Of a stretch of 64,000 nt of DNA, positions 36,074 through 46,200 are shown one piece after another. The notes under the pieces are model-generated. The model saw only the letters and a program-made list of their open reading frames with translations. It was not told the origin of the DNA and made no database searches. A program made the position numbers and the translations under genes. Numbering within the stretch: the first letter of the stretch is position 1; each line of letters opens with the position of its first letter. Source of the stretch: Pachypanchax playfairii (taxonomy: Eukaryota; Chordata; Actinopteri; Cyprinodontiformes; Aplocheilidae); assembly GCA_006937955.1 (NCBI GenBank), contig SSNP01000108.1, positions 1,636,934 through 1,700,933 on the forward strand, given 5' to 3'.

Positions 36074-37035
36074 TTGAGGAGGCCATTTCAAGACTTTGTG
36101 GTTATTTCTTAAGTATTAACCTGTAATATGAAGCATTTTATATCTTTAAAAAAACATTAGGTAACAGTGATTAAAAGACCTTTCAATCTATCTGCGTCAA
36201 AAGTCAGTTGGCTTTGTCAGGATTCGCGCTGCAAATCATTAAAGAGGCCATTTCAAACAAATTTCAGGACTTTGTAGTTATTTCTTAAGTATTAACCAAT
36301 AATATGAAACATTTTATATCTAAAAAAAAACTTTACAAAAAACACTTATTAACAGACCTTTCAATCTGTCTGCATGAAAAATTGGCTGGTTCCGGCTCAT
36401 TCCATGAGGCTTCGAGCAGTAGCTTGTTTATATTCATTATTCGGATTTGCTGGACTCAGATTGGCTAAAAAACTAGCCTATGACAACAAGGCATACTGTT
36501 TCCTGCCCTGCTGCGCATGGCAACACCAGACTTACTTTGGCAAGCAAGCAAGGCGTGGTTTCAACTGCGGGAGCTGCCGAATACTAACGAACAAAGGAGT
36601 TGTGACGAAACAAGTACCAGCCGTTTGAACTCGGGTGTTATCTCCACCTGTGTAGTTTGAGAGATTAAAACTGAAAGAGAAGTTGTTGACCTGTTTTCAC
36701 ACCCACTATGAAGGTAAGAACATCTGTGGAGCTAAAATATTCATCAGAAACCTCAGAAAAACCATTTTTAATGGAAGGGCCCCTTTAATATTCATTATTT
36801 GAATTTGCTGGACGCAGATTGGCTAACAAACTAGCGTATGAGAGCAAGGCATACTGTTTCCTGCCCTGCTGTGCATGGCAACAGCAGACATTCTCTCTTC
36901 CTGTTTGCTACGTCTTATGCCACAGCTAGCAGCATGCTAGGCGTGGTTTCAACTGCGTGAGCTGATGAACACTAACGAGCAAAGGAGTTGTGACGAAACA
37001 AAGAAAAAACGTTTTTTAATGGAAGGGTCTCTTGA
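36074..37035 (+). mobile_element. MITE M1, outer copy, interrupted by a second M1
   Basis: The left part (36078-36238) and right part (36789-37031) are the two halves of one M1 element. The left part reads 'ggaggccatttcaagac' through 'cagttggctttgtcagg'; the right part resumes 'tattcattatttgaatttgc' and ends 'aatggaagggtctc'. Both outer edges read TTGA (36074-36077, 37032-37035) instead of TTAA. The right half also lacks the segment holding 'cactatgaaggtaag'. Confidence 0.82.
36239..36788 (+). mobile_element. MITE M1, inner copy nested in an older M1
   Basis: A full-length M1 begins TTAAAGAGGCCATTTC and ends 'aatggaagggccccTTTAA', with TTAA at both edges. It splits the outer M1 exactly at a TTAA. 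It includes the 'cacccactatgaaggtaag' block. Because it interrupts the outer copy it must be the younger insertion. Confidence 0.85.
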
Positions 37036-38678
37036 CTTATCGTCATGTTCCAAGTTTGTTCATCTCATATCCTCCACCACTCTTAATGCCATTGTTCCTA
37101 CCTCCTCTGTGTAATCCTTTCCATAAGTTTATTTTCAAATTCACCTGCATTTTCTGTTTGTGTTATTTTTTTTTTTCCCTTTTTAATTGTTTAGATCTTA
37201 GCTTTTCAGTTTCGTTTTGATTCTATGTATGTTCTTTTAGCTTTGGTTTGTCCTTATGATTCTGTTAAATGTTTTCTTTATTGTTTAGCACTCATAGATT
37301 TATCATGTTGTTCCCCCTGCTGCATTCATAGTTTGATCTTGTACATTTCTCATGCGACCCTGCTTGTGTCTTTCTTTCAAAATGCAATGAAGTTTCACGC
37401 TCTACACATGCTCACAGCTAATCCCACTTATCCTACTCACCTGTCTGTTTCTCCATAAAAGGTCTTCCTACCCTTTGTCAGCAGTGCACAGCGTTTTGCT
37501 CGCGCAATCAGCTGTGCATCCCTCCACACCAGGAGCGTTTTACATGTGCTTATCCCTCGCGCAAGCCTTACATCCAGCTTGTACCGGAAGGTCACAAAAT
37601 CTCACAAGAATAGTAAAAACACTCATGATTTCATCAGTACACACAACAACAAGCAGGGACAAAGACAACAACATGCATCTAGAAGGTATGTGGCTTATTT
37701 TCACACCACCTAATGACTTGAAACCTGTCACAGGTACTGTACTTCCTCATAGTATCGCAAACAGAAATCCAAACAAGTCCTTTTATTTTGAAACTTCTGG
37801 GTATTTTACATTTCACGAATGCCTGATTTCCTGTCTGGTCCAAACTAAACTGCTGAACTTGACGCGTTTTAGAAGATTACTGCGTAAAAAATAGAACGGC
37901 AATGTAACGCTTGCGACACTACGCATCTGGGACGCATCTCATGCGCGCTGCTTCACAACCAGTGGGAATGGTCTCATTGACTTTTATCTCGGTTGTCAGC
38001 CACGTATTACGTATCAGTTGCGCGTTCAGTGGAAGGGAGGGGTTAGTTTGTCCCACACTGCCAGTTTTTCCGTTAGCTTTTGCAACAACTTTCCAGCATT
38101 ATAGTCTTGTCATTGTCTGTATCCTGTTCATAGCGTGTACTGACCCTGCCTCTGTTGCTCCAACCACATTTCTGGTTGTGATCTGGCAAAAGTTTCACAG
38201 TCCTCACATGGGGATGCTGTTTCACAGTTGATCTTGTACCTAAAGGAGCATCTCAACGTCCTCATTCTGCAGTGTTTTAACAGCCTCCACGTTCTGCAGT
38301 TTTGATGTCTGACAACGTTCTCACACTCAGCTTCTGCTTCATCATCTTGTTGCCCAACAGCCACTCCATCATCTCATTGCCTTACAGCATCTTCAGGGTC
38401 TCAACAACTGCCAGCAGTTTCAGTCTTGGCAATCTGCAGCAGCATAACCGTTACAGTACAGAAGTTACAATAAAATAATGTTATTTTCTTTCATGATGAT
38501 AAAAATGGCATGACCAAAACTCCTTCTTTCATTGAAAACTTTTATTTTATTTGGAAAAGTTTATATCTATAAGTGTAAATTGTTTAAAAACAACCCCACG
38601 TTTCCTCAATTTAAGGCTGAACTTAAAACCTACCTTGGAACTTTGAAATGTTTAACAAATATGAAAACTATAAATAAC
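37036..38678. other. No gene recognised
   Basis: A 139-codon plus frame (37475-37894) and a 106-codon frame (37911-38231) have no recognisable domains. A stretch of loosely repeated 'tcatcttgttgcc' and 'cagcatcttcag' phrases lies at 38250-38430. The products, if any, are unknown. Confidence 0.4.
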
Positions 38679-39266
38679 TTAAAGAGGCCATTTCATACAA
38701 ATTTCAAGTTTGTGGTTATATTTCTTAAGTATTAACCAGTAATATGAAACATTTTATATCTAAAAAACGTCAGGAAACACTTATTTACAGACCTTTCAAT
38801 CTGTCTGCATTAAAATTCAGCTGGTTCCGGCTCCTTCCGTCAGGCTGCTTCAGCTGCTTCGTCAGCAGCTCGTTCGAATTTGCTGCACTCTGATCGGCTA
38901 ACAAACTAGCCTATGAGAGCAAAAAATACTGTTTCCTGCCCTGCTGCACATGGCAACGTCAGACGTCGTATCTTCCTGTTTGCTACATTATGCTACATCT
39001 TTTTAGCCAGCAGCATGCTAGGCGTGGTTTCAACTGCAGGAGCTGCTGAAAACTAACGATCAAAGGAGTTGTGGCGAAACAGATACAGGCTGTTTGGACT
39101 CGGGAGAACTCGGGTTTTATCGCCACCTGCATAGTTTGAGAGATAAAAACTGAAAGAGAAGTTGTTGACCTGTTTTCACACCCACTATGAAGGTAAGAAC
39201 ACCTGTGGAGCTAAAATATTCAACAGAAACCTCAAAAAAACATTTTTAATGGAAGGGAATCTTTAA
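38679..39266 (+). mobile_element. MITE M1, complete copy
   Basis: The element begins TTAAAGAGGCCATTTCATAC and ends, inverted, TTAAAGATTCCCTTCCAT, with TTAA at both edges. It is 588 bp long, and the TIRs match at 14 of 18 positions. It holds all family blocks, including 'gctaggcgtggtttcaactg' and the ATGAAG|GTAAGA block near 39187. It is the best reference copy in the window. Confidence 0.87.
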
Positions 39267-39557
39267 GTCATTTTATTGCATGAATTCTGAGCAGTACCCC
39301 TCCTGTATGTTTCATCAATCCATTTTTGTTCTATGTTGTACGTCTATGTTCTTAGGTTCAAACATTACAAATATATATATTCTTATGTAATACAATGAAC
39401 TACTTTATGTCAATAATGAAAAGAATAAAAAAACGACAACAAAAATCTACTGAGTGAGTTGGAGAAAGACAGGACAGAAAATATCTTTGTGAAATTGTTA
39501 TTGGAAGTTCATATTAGTGACCAATTGGTGTTAGTAACGTTACTGATCCAATATACT
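39267..39557. other. No gene recognised
   Basis: Short AT-rich stretch between MITE M1 and the L2-type LINE. Nothing was identified. Confidence 0.4.
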
Positions 39558-41043
39558 ACTTCTACTACTACTGTCATTTAGCAGACGCTTTTATCCAAAG
39601 CGACTTACATTGAGAGAACATACAAGCAAGAAATCAAAGAGACAGAAACAAAATAAGGAGGCGGACTGTTTGGAGTCCAGTTTAATTCCGACGCTGATAC
39701 ATCAAGTGTATCAATTTTTTTTTTTTTGTAGAGATAAACTCCCAAATCGCTATCATAAATCATAAATCAATTCCTCATTAAGACTGAAAGTGTTCTTTAA
39801 AGAGGTGAGTCTTAAGTCTGCTCTTAAAAGTAGGTGCCGACTCTGAGGATCGGACCGAGTTTGGTAGGTCATTCCACCATCGGGGGACAACAGAGGAAAA
39901 GAGTTTGGAACATGATCCCATGCCACGTTGTGGTGGAAGCGCTAGGCGTCTTTCAGCGGCTGAGCATAGCTGACGCGTGGGAATGTAGGTTTGGATGAAG
40001 GAGTGAAGGTAAGTAGGAGCTGTGTGTGTTAGAGTCTGGTAAGCCAGAAGCAGAGCTTTGTATTTGATGCGTGCTGCAACTGGAAGCCAGTGCAGGGAAA
40101 TGAGCAGCGGAGTGACATGAGCCCTCTTGGGCTGGTTGAAGACCAGACGTGCTGCTGCGTTCTGAATCATCTGCAGAGGTTTAACCGAGGACGCCGGAAG
40201 ACCGGCCAACAAAGAGTTGCAGTAGTCGATGCGGGACAAGACCAGGGCCTGGACCAGAAGCTGTGTGGTGTGGTCTGTCAGGAAGGCTCTGATTTTCCTG
40301 ATGTTGTAAAGAGCGAATCGACATGAGCGAGCTACGGAGTTAACCTGCTCCTTGAAGAACAGCTGGTTGTCCAGTATGACACCAAGGTTTCTGGCGGAGG
40401 TTGTGGGGACCAGCGTGATGGAGTCAAGCTGCACGCTTATCTGCGGAGGTAAAGAGTTACTGGCAGGACAGACAATGAGGTCAGTTTTGGACAGATTAAG
40501 CTGAAGGTGGCGATCCCTCATCCACGCCGAGATATCTGAGAGGCAGGCAGATATCCGCATTGAGACGGAGGTATCGTCTGGAGGGAAGGAGAGGAGGAGC
40601 TGAGTGTCGTCAGCGTAGCAATAGTAGGAGAAGCCATGGGAGTGAATGATCTCGCCTAACGAGGTGGTGTATAAAGAGAAGAGGAGAGGACCAAGGACCG
40701 AGCCCTTTGGAACACCCGTTGCCAGCTCATGCAGACTGGACATCTGTCCTTGCCACGAGACTCTGAAAGATCTTTCCGCGAGGTATGAGGTGAACCATGA
40801 GAGGACCGGCCCCGAGATGCCAAGCTTAGATAGCGTCGAGAGGAGGATAAGGGGGTTGACGGTGTCGAAAGCAGCAGACAGGTCGAGTACTGAGGAGAGA
40901 CCAGCCGATCTGGCAACCCGTAGTGACTCTGCAACTGAGAGAAGAGCGGTTTCTGTGGAATGGCCTCGCTTAAAGCCTGACTGATATGGATCAAGTAGGT
41001 TGTTGTCATGGAGGAACTGTGAGACTTGAGTGAAAACAGCTCG
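39558..41043 (-). mobile_element. 5'-truncated L2-type LINE
   Basis: The minus strand carries the 3' half of an L2-group non-LTR retrotransposon. Its 3' end, inverted, includes 'gctttggataaaagcgtctg' and 'ctaaatga', the hallmark tail of fish L2 elements, followed by an AGT-rich microsatellite tail (39555-39573 on +). The 5' side stops within the RT at about 41043, next to a CTGACATAACA repeat. Truncation at the 5' side is the normal outcome of incomplete reverse transcription. No clear target duplication was found. Confidence 0.88.
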
Positions 41044-41079
41044 CTGACATAACATAACATAATATAACTGACATAACAC
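39778..41079 (-). CDS. L2-type LINE reverse transcriptase, N-terminally truncated, open frame
   Basis: A 433-codon frame. The first 12 codons come from the flanking repeat; LINE homology starts at about residue 13. RT motifs in order are SGFKRGHSTETALL (34-47), LDLSAAFDTV (65-74, motif A), GVPKGSVLGPLLFSLY (122-137, motif B), YADDTQLL (155-162, motif C with both aspartates), then the C-terminal WWNDLP and FKSRLKTHLF. The endonuclease and N-terminal RT are missing, so the product would not be functional, but no stop or frameshift interrupts what is left. That sets it apart from all other LINE pieces in the window. Its start codon is fortuitous. Confidence 0.85.
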   Translation of the reverse strand: MLCQLYYVMLCQRAVFTQVSQFLHDNNLLDPYQSGFKRGHSTETALLSVAESLRVARSAGLSSVLDLSAAFDTVNPLILLSTLSKLGISGPVLSWFTSYLAERSFRVSWQGQMSSLHELATGVPKGSVLGPLLFSLYTTSLGEIIHSHGFSYYCYADDTQLLLSFPPDDTSVSMRISACLSDISAWMRDRHLQLNLSKTDLIVCPASNSLPPQISVQLDSITLVPTTSARNLGVILDNQLFFKEQVNSVARSCRFALYNIRKIRAFLTDHTTQLLVQALVLSRIDYCNSLLAGLPASSVKPLQMIQNAAARLVFNQPKRAHVTPLLISLHWLPVAARIKYKALLLAYQTLTHTAPTYLHSFIQTYIPTRQLCSAAERRLALPPQRGMGSCSKLFSSVVPRWWNDLPNSVRSSESAPTFKSRLKTHLFKEHFQS

Positions 41080-41089
41080 AGCTCATGAG
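41044..41089. repeat. Short ACATA-rich direct repeat at the LINE truncation point
   Basis: CTGACATAACA occurs at 41044-41054 and again at 41068-41078, with TAACA units between. It lies exactly at the 5' truncation of the L2 element and may be filler made at the junction. Confidence 0.7.
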
Positions 41090-41616
41090 TTATGGAGGGG
41101 CAAGTAGATAGAAACTGACTAATCAGCGGACACAGCACATCCACCATAGGCCCCGCCTCCTCAGTGTCAAAAGCCCGCAGTCGAGCGTGCGTAGATTCTA
41201 CAACTTACAGTCGAGCGTGTCCTCATGTGCGTGCACGGTAGATGCTTGCGTGCCTCGCAGACACTGTTTGCTTGCTTACAGCTGCAATCCAGAGTTTGCC
41301 CCTTTTCAGGAGTTATATATGATCTTAAAAAATTCCATAAAAGTGATAGTCTGACCCGAAGAACAATGGCTGGCCAGCGTTTACGAGTTGTTTACAATGC
41401 TATGAAGACATGTGAATCAGAAAAAATTAAAATAAACATATAAATTGTATAAATGAAGCGTACATTGTAATAAAGAAGAACGCGTGCTCGTGTGAAACCC
41501 GATACTTCCTGTCATTGCTAACGTATCACAGAAACAGAGGAGCGGGACTGAAAAGGGCAACACATTTTTTTACCCCAGTGCCACCCTCTGAGAAAAAACT
41601 CTGGATTTCTGCTTTA
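41090..41616. mobile_element. Possible TTAA-type MITE remnant
   Basis: The right edge, inverted, reads TTTAAAGCAGAAATCCAGAG, similar in its first ten bases to the M2 terminus. The interior is GC-richer than the neighbourhood, with 'gcagtcgagcgtg' repeated near 41178 and 41208. A matching left end was not found. Confidence 0.4.
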
Positions 41617-42817
41617 AACAAAGGAAATGCCCTCTTGCCATGTATGTTTTCACTTGCAAGTTGCAACTTCCATGTGCATCTCACTTTTATGTGCTCAATG
41701 TTCAGTGTGTGCACACAGAAGACCTGCCATGTCTGCAGGAATGACCCCTGGGTGGTCCTCCTGACCAGTCTAACCTGCTGAGACAAACTCCATCCTGACT
41801 GGTCAACCTTGCAGGGACAACTTCTGGGCCATCCTCCTGACCAGTGTTCTGTCTGTCAGTGTCCAGTGTCTCCTGTCTGATGGTGCCAAGTGTCTCTTGT
41901 CTTACAAACTGTGTGAAGAGCTGGCTGATGAATGTATGTGCAGGTGATTTTTTTAGATTTTACATAGAAGATGTGTGTAGTGAAGATGAAGAGCCTTCCA
42001 GCTCACATAGTGGGATGAGAGACTTAATGGGTGGGTTTACAACAGGAAATGAGAAAGGAGGAAAAATCTATAAATTGGGTTTACTGTCTCTGACAAATGG
42101 AGAGATCTTCATCAAATTCAGACATTTTTCTATGAATAATTATCCATTTATTAAAGATTGCAGTCTTCAAATGCACCAAATCAAATCTATAAAACTTGTG
42201 TTGTGCAGAAAGATTGATATTTAAAAACAGACAAAAATTAAATAGGCTCTTTATAAATCCAGAAAAAAGACAATAAAAAAACATACAGTCAATATATTTG
42301 TTTCCCTTTTAAGTTTTTAATTAATTTATTTCTGATTTTTTACCTTTAGACATCACCCAATCAGATTATTTTAACAAGAAAAAACACTTTTCTTTGCGTG
42401 TCAGTGTTGGAGTTATCTGAAACAATTGCATTTGCTTTTTGACTTATCACTTTTTTTGTACAACAGGATTTTGTACATGTAACCAAATATGCATTAGCGT
42501 ACCTCACTCAGCTTAAGGGTTTTGGTGACAACTGCCATCCCCTTATGGGGTACAGTTTCCCCAAAGTCTCGGAACGTTTGTTGAGATTCTCAATTTTCTT
42601 GTCACTGTGGACATCTGGAACTCATCTTAAACCCTATCTGATTTAGTTTCTCAAGGAATGTGAAACAACTTGAAACAACAAGGAATGTTTGGCAATTAGG
42701 TTGCAAAACAAAGCAAAGCTGAATTGTAAATAAGTTGAGACCAGTTGAGACACTTTGTGACTAAATTGCAACCATAAATTTGCACAACTGTCGTATGTAC
42801 ATACATACTGTAGATAT
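41617..42817. other. No gene recognised; one imperfect direct repeat
   Basis: The block 'tcctcctgaccagt' occurs at about 41756 and 41832, suggesting a decayed tandem of about 77 bp. A 126-codon plus frame (41844-42224) has no recognised domain. Confidence 0.4.
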
Positions 42818-42825
42818 ACATACAA

Positions 42826-43874
42826 TTACAGCAGTGCGATCTGGCGATATAAGATGGTGAAGGATTATAATGTGATGATATCATCTATCTATGCCATAAT
42901 TTCTTGATGCATATGTGCACACAGCATATGTTTTTTTTTCTCTCTCAGCCAAGTCACGCCATTTGCTAGTTTGCGTCTCTCGGCACGACAGACACACTGG
43001 TGGTCCAATCAGAGTGAGTTTTAGGCAGCGTGTTGGTTTGTTTAGCCTCCTCCCTTTACTAAAGCCACTACGTGAAAAAAAGCGTGACTTCTGAAACCAA
43101 GAATGAAGAGTTGGTTCCCAAAAAAAAAACTCCACCTCCATTTTAAGGAATTGGTTTGAGTTCTCTCATAGCAACACGTTGCAAACAAACTCAATTTGCA
43201 AAGTTTGCAACAAAGAGGTTCATACGTTGGAAAGTCAGAAGGCAAGGAGACCGACAGCCGCTCCCCCATCCACACCGACGAAGCACTGGAAAGACATCAC
43301 GGTCATGGAGTGATATTTTTTCTGGCAAAGGATAAGGTTCTGATCCAAACTGTGGAGAATGAGGGGTTCAGAAGACTCCTATAAGTAGTTGATCTATGGT
43401 ATGAGGTAGTCCCAAGTTTTAAATATTTCTCCAACACCTCCATTCCCAAACTGTATTCCGACTGCTGTGAGAAGGTTGAAGAAAAAGTTAAATGTGTCCA
43501 ACTTTATGCCACAACCTATGATTTGTGGTCCAGCTGCACGTCAGAGCCTTATTTATCTTTCATGATCCATTTCATAGAACTGGGAGCTCTGCTCTGTTGT
43601 TTGTCAACTTTTCAGTTTGATGATATTTATTGTAATAGACCATATTTGCTATATGTTTTCCTAAATTAAGGAAGTGTTTAAACAGTACCCGGTCTGAAAT
43701 GACAATTTTATCTTATTTTCTGTGAAGGGATATGATTTTAATTTGATGTATTTTTACTAGTAAATAACTTCCAAAATATCTAAATTGTTGAAATGAAAAA
43801 AATCATGATAAAAACGTGATTTAAAAAAAAAAGAAAATCGTGATATGATTCTTTTTCCTATATGGCCCATCCCT
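42826..43874 (+). mobile_element. Decayed hAT element with transposase remnant
   Basis: The right end, inverted ('agggatgggccatata'), is a standard fish hAT terminus, and the left end ('gcagtgcgatctggcgatat') is a diverged match. ACATACAA occurs at 42818-42825 and 43875-43882 and is a candidate 8-bp target duplication, though the left flank is itself ACATA-rich. The interior holds a BED/hAT transposase remnant. The length of about 1.05 kb is too short for a complete autonomous hAT. Confidence 0.65.
43140..43620 (+). pseudogene. hAT (ZBED-like) transposase fragment
   Basis: Frames in series read SICKVCNKEV (part of a BED-type zinc finger, near 43198), then TVENEGFRRLL, a stop at 43382, KYFSNTSIPKLYSDC, KVEEKVKCVQLYATTYDLWSS and CTSEPYLSFMIHFIELG. 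The 'TTYDLWSS..SEPY.S' block is typical of ZBED/hAT transposases ahead of the catalytic core. Stops and frame changes separate the blocks, and the C-terminal dimerisation region is absent, so the copy is inactive. Confidence 0.78.
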
Positions 43875-43882
43875 ACATACAA

Positions 43883-44639
43883 CGTATTTGCAAACACAGA
43901 ACATGAAGGTCACATGTCTCGTATTGTCATAAATAAATTATTTGCAATGAGTCTCGTTTCCTCCCATGGACTAACAAATCTCCTACCCGTCCTCAAATTA
44001 AAAAACCATATAGGTCCAAAAAACAACCTGTGTGAGCATTTTCTTGGGTAACTACCAACAGCGCATGCACATATTTTACTAGAGGGGCTGCCAAATATGC
44101 ATGTGTTAGGTTGCTCTTTGCTCAGCCAAAGAAAACACAAACTGTGCATCAATGTCTTATAATAATATTATGGTTAGCTTTAAAATGTAAAAATGTCCAT
44201 ACACACGCTGTAAAGCCGAATATTTTGTTGTTTGATCATGTTTTAGGGTTGCAGATAGAGGTAGCAGACGAAATATAGTGTTCTTTTTACAGATCACAAA
44301 ATCAACCAATGTGGTCGTATTTCACTGGAGGTTGCTCTCCAAAACTCTTCTTCCCAATGACAGATGAAGATAGGTCCCAATTCCTTATGACTACAAACTT
44401 GAACCACTGGGTATAGAAAAAGTAAATAACAAGTCCAGACTTGTTAATTACCTTTTGTTATTACTCATTTAAGACCACACAGAAAATGTGGACTTTTCTG
44501 ACTACCACTAACTTTAAATATATTCAGTTAAATTTGATTCTGATCATTTAGATAACACCAATTAACAACAAATGTAATTTCAAAGCACAAAAGCAACAGA
44601 TCCAATTCACATTTGATTCAAAGCCAGTTATATACAGCC
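43883..44639. other. No gene recognised
   Basis: AT-rich DNA after the hAT element. No repeat family or domain was identified. Confidence 0.4.
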
Positions 44640-44930
44640 TTCTACCGGTCTAGAATATCTATTATCAAAACTTTAGCAGCAGCATTTTGGCTCAGCTGGA
44701 GGCTTTTTACAAAACAGTTTGAACATCTTGATTATAATTGCAAGAATCAAGCCTGGAAGTAATAAATACATGGACTAGTTTCTGAACTAGAACATAACCT
44801 TGTCCAAAATGACACCAAAGTTCCTAATATAAAAACTGCAGGCCAAGTTAATGCCATCCGAAGTCTGCCCTCTCCCTTCAAGATAATGAATGCAAGCTTT
44901 TGGTTGCACTTGTATAATAGATACAGCTCT
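44640..44930 (-). pseudogene. LINE fragment, heavily decayed
   Basis: The + strand shows 'gcagcagcattttggctcag' and 'cctggaagtaataaatacatgg' followed by 'aaaatgacaccaaagttcct'. This is the inverse of the C-terminal RT of the L2-type LINEs seen at 26 and 40 kb. It is short and without a frame. Confidence 0.6.
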
Positions 44931-45059
44931 TCAAAATAATTAATTAAAAATAATTTACTTTTAATCTTTTTTTTTTACTCTAAAATTACTGCATTCCAGG
45001 TAATGTAGATTATCTATGTTCTTCAGCTGTTTGTTACTGTTCAGAGTCTGTGTCATAAT
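44931..45059. other. No feature seen
   Basis: Short AT-rich spacer. Confidence 0.4.
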
Positions 45060-46200
45060 GGCTAGCTAGTTAGCTCAGGAAAGGCTGGACCCAAATGCAG
45101 GGAAGACTCGCTGCGCACAGAGAGTGAGGGAAAAACAAAGTATGTTAATGAAGAAACACAAAGCGCTGACAGGGCAGCGAAAACTCACATGAACTGATGA
45201 GGGCGACAAGAGGAACAGGAGGGGAGACCGGACGGCAAATCATTACATTAATCCAAACGCAACGAAAGAGAACTAACGCCGGGCTCATACTGCCTACGGA
45301 ACGGCTTCGGTCCGGATTCGGTGCGGTTTTTCCGCAAGCTACCACTCACATCTGCTCCAGATAGGGAGTGCGGCCAGCTCCGGTGCTGGGTGCGGAAACG
45401 GCACTCACGAGAACAGAAGGTCACGTTGGTTATCGTTTTGTCGTGACTTCATGCGAGAACACGTCCATTATTTAGGAAGTTCCTAGTAAACAATAGCCGT
45501 ATTCGGTTGTGTGGGCTATACGACTGCTTTCTCTTGTTTATGTGATGTAATGTTTACATTTCCTATTAGCGCGTGTGCTGTCTAAAAAGAAGAGTCAAGT
45601 TACAATTGTTTGTACACTCGTTTATTTTAAAAAACACCGGATATTCAAGCCACACTTCCTGTATAGCTAGTCAGATTTCATCAAACTTGACGCGGATCCT
45701 CTCCGGCAAAAAAAGCATCCAGCAAAAATAAGAACCTTGTGGATTCTTTCCGTTGTGCCGTACGGCCCCCGTAGCCGGACCCGCACCGCGCGGAGCTACT
45801 GTGAGCCTTCAAAAGGGATTTTAATCTTACGGAATACCTGCGGGGGCCGCACCGGACCGGATCTGGATGCAGTGTGAGCCCGGGGTAAACCACAGCTTAA
45901 ATAAAAACAGGAAACTAAGAGAACTAATGAGGGGAAACATGAAACACCTGGGAAGGAAGGGAACAAAGTTATAGGAAAACACAAGGGAAACAGGAAGTAC
46001 AAAACCTACCAAAGTAAAACAGGTAGTAGCGGAACCAAAATACATAACTGGACCAAAACAGAACAACTAAGTATGGGGGAGACAAGGAGGAAACAGGGAA
46101 AATACAAAACACAAAAACCCCCCATAACAAGAAGAACAACACCCAGAGACCCAACACCAAGATCAAGTCACCAGCCCATCAAAGGACAACGTGAAAGCAA
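45060..46200. repeat. Unclassified dispersed fish repeat, split by a MITE
   Basis: The left part has 'aggctggacccaaatgcagg' (near 45082), and the right part has A-rich phrases such as 'gaaacacctgggaagg'. Together they resemble a common fish repeat. The 609-bp element 45277-45885 sits inside it. Class and exact ends are unknown. Confidence 0.45.
45277..45885. mobile_element. PIF/Harbinger-like MITE, GC-rich
   Basis: Ends CGCCGGGCTCATACTGC and, inverted, CCCCGGGCTCACACTGC agree at 15 of 17 positions. TAA lies at both flanks (45274-45276, 45886-45888), the 3-bp target duplication typical of Harbinger elements. Both sub-terminal regions are rich in 'ccggatc' and 'gtgcgg' type words. GC content is clearly above that of the neighbouring DNA. 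No transposase frame is present. Confidence 0.8.

Noticed and set aside
37475..37894. 139-codon plus frame as a gene
   Set aside because: No family resemblance or splice context; the overlapping minus frame is equally open.
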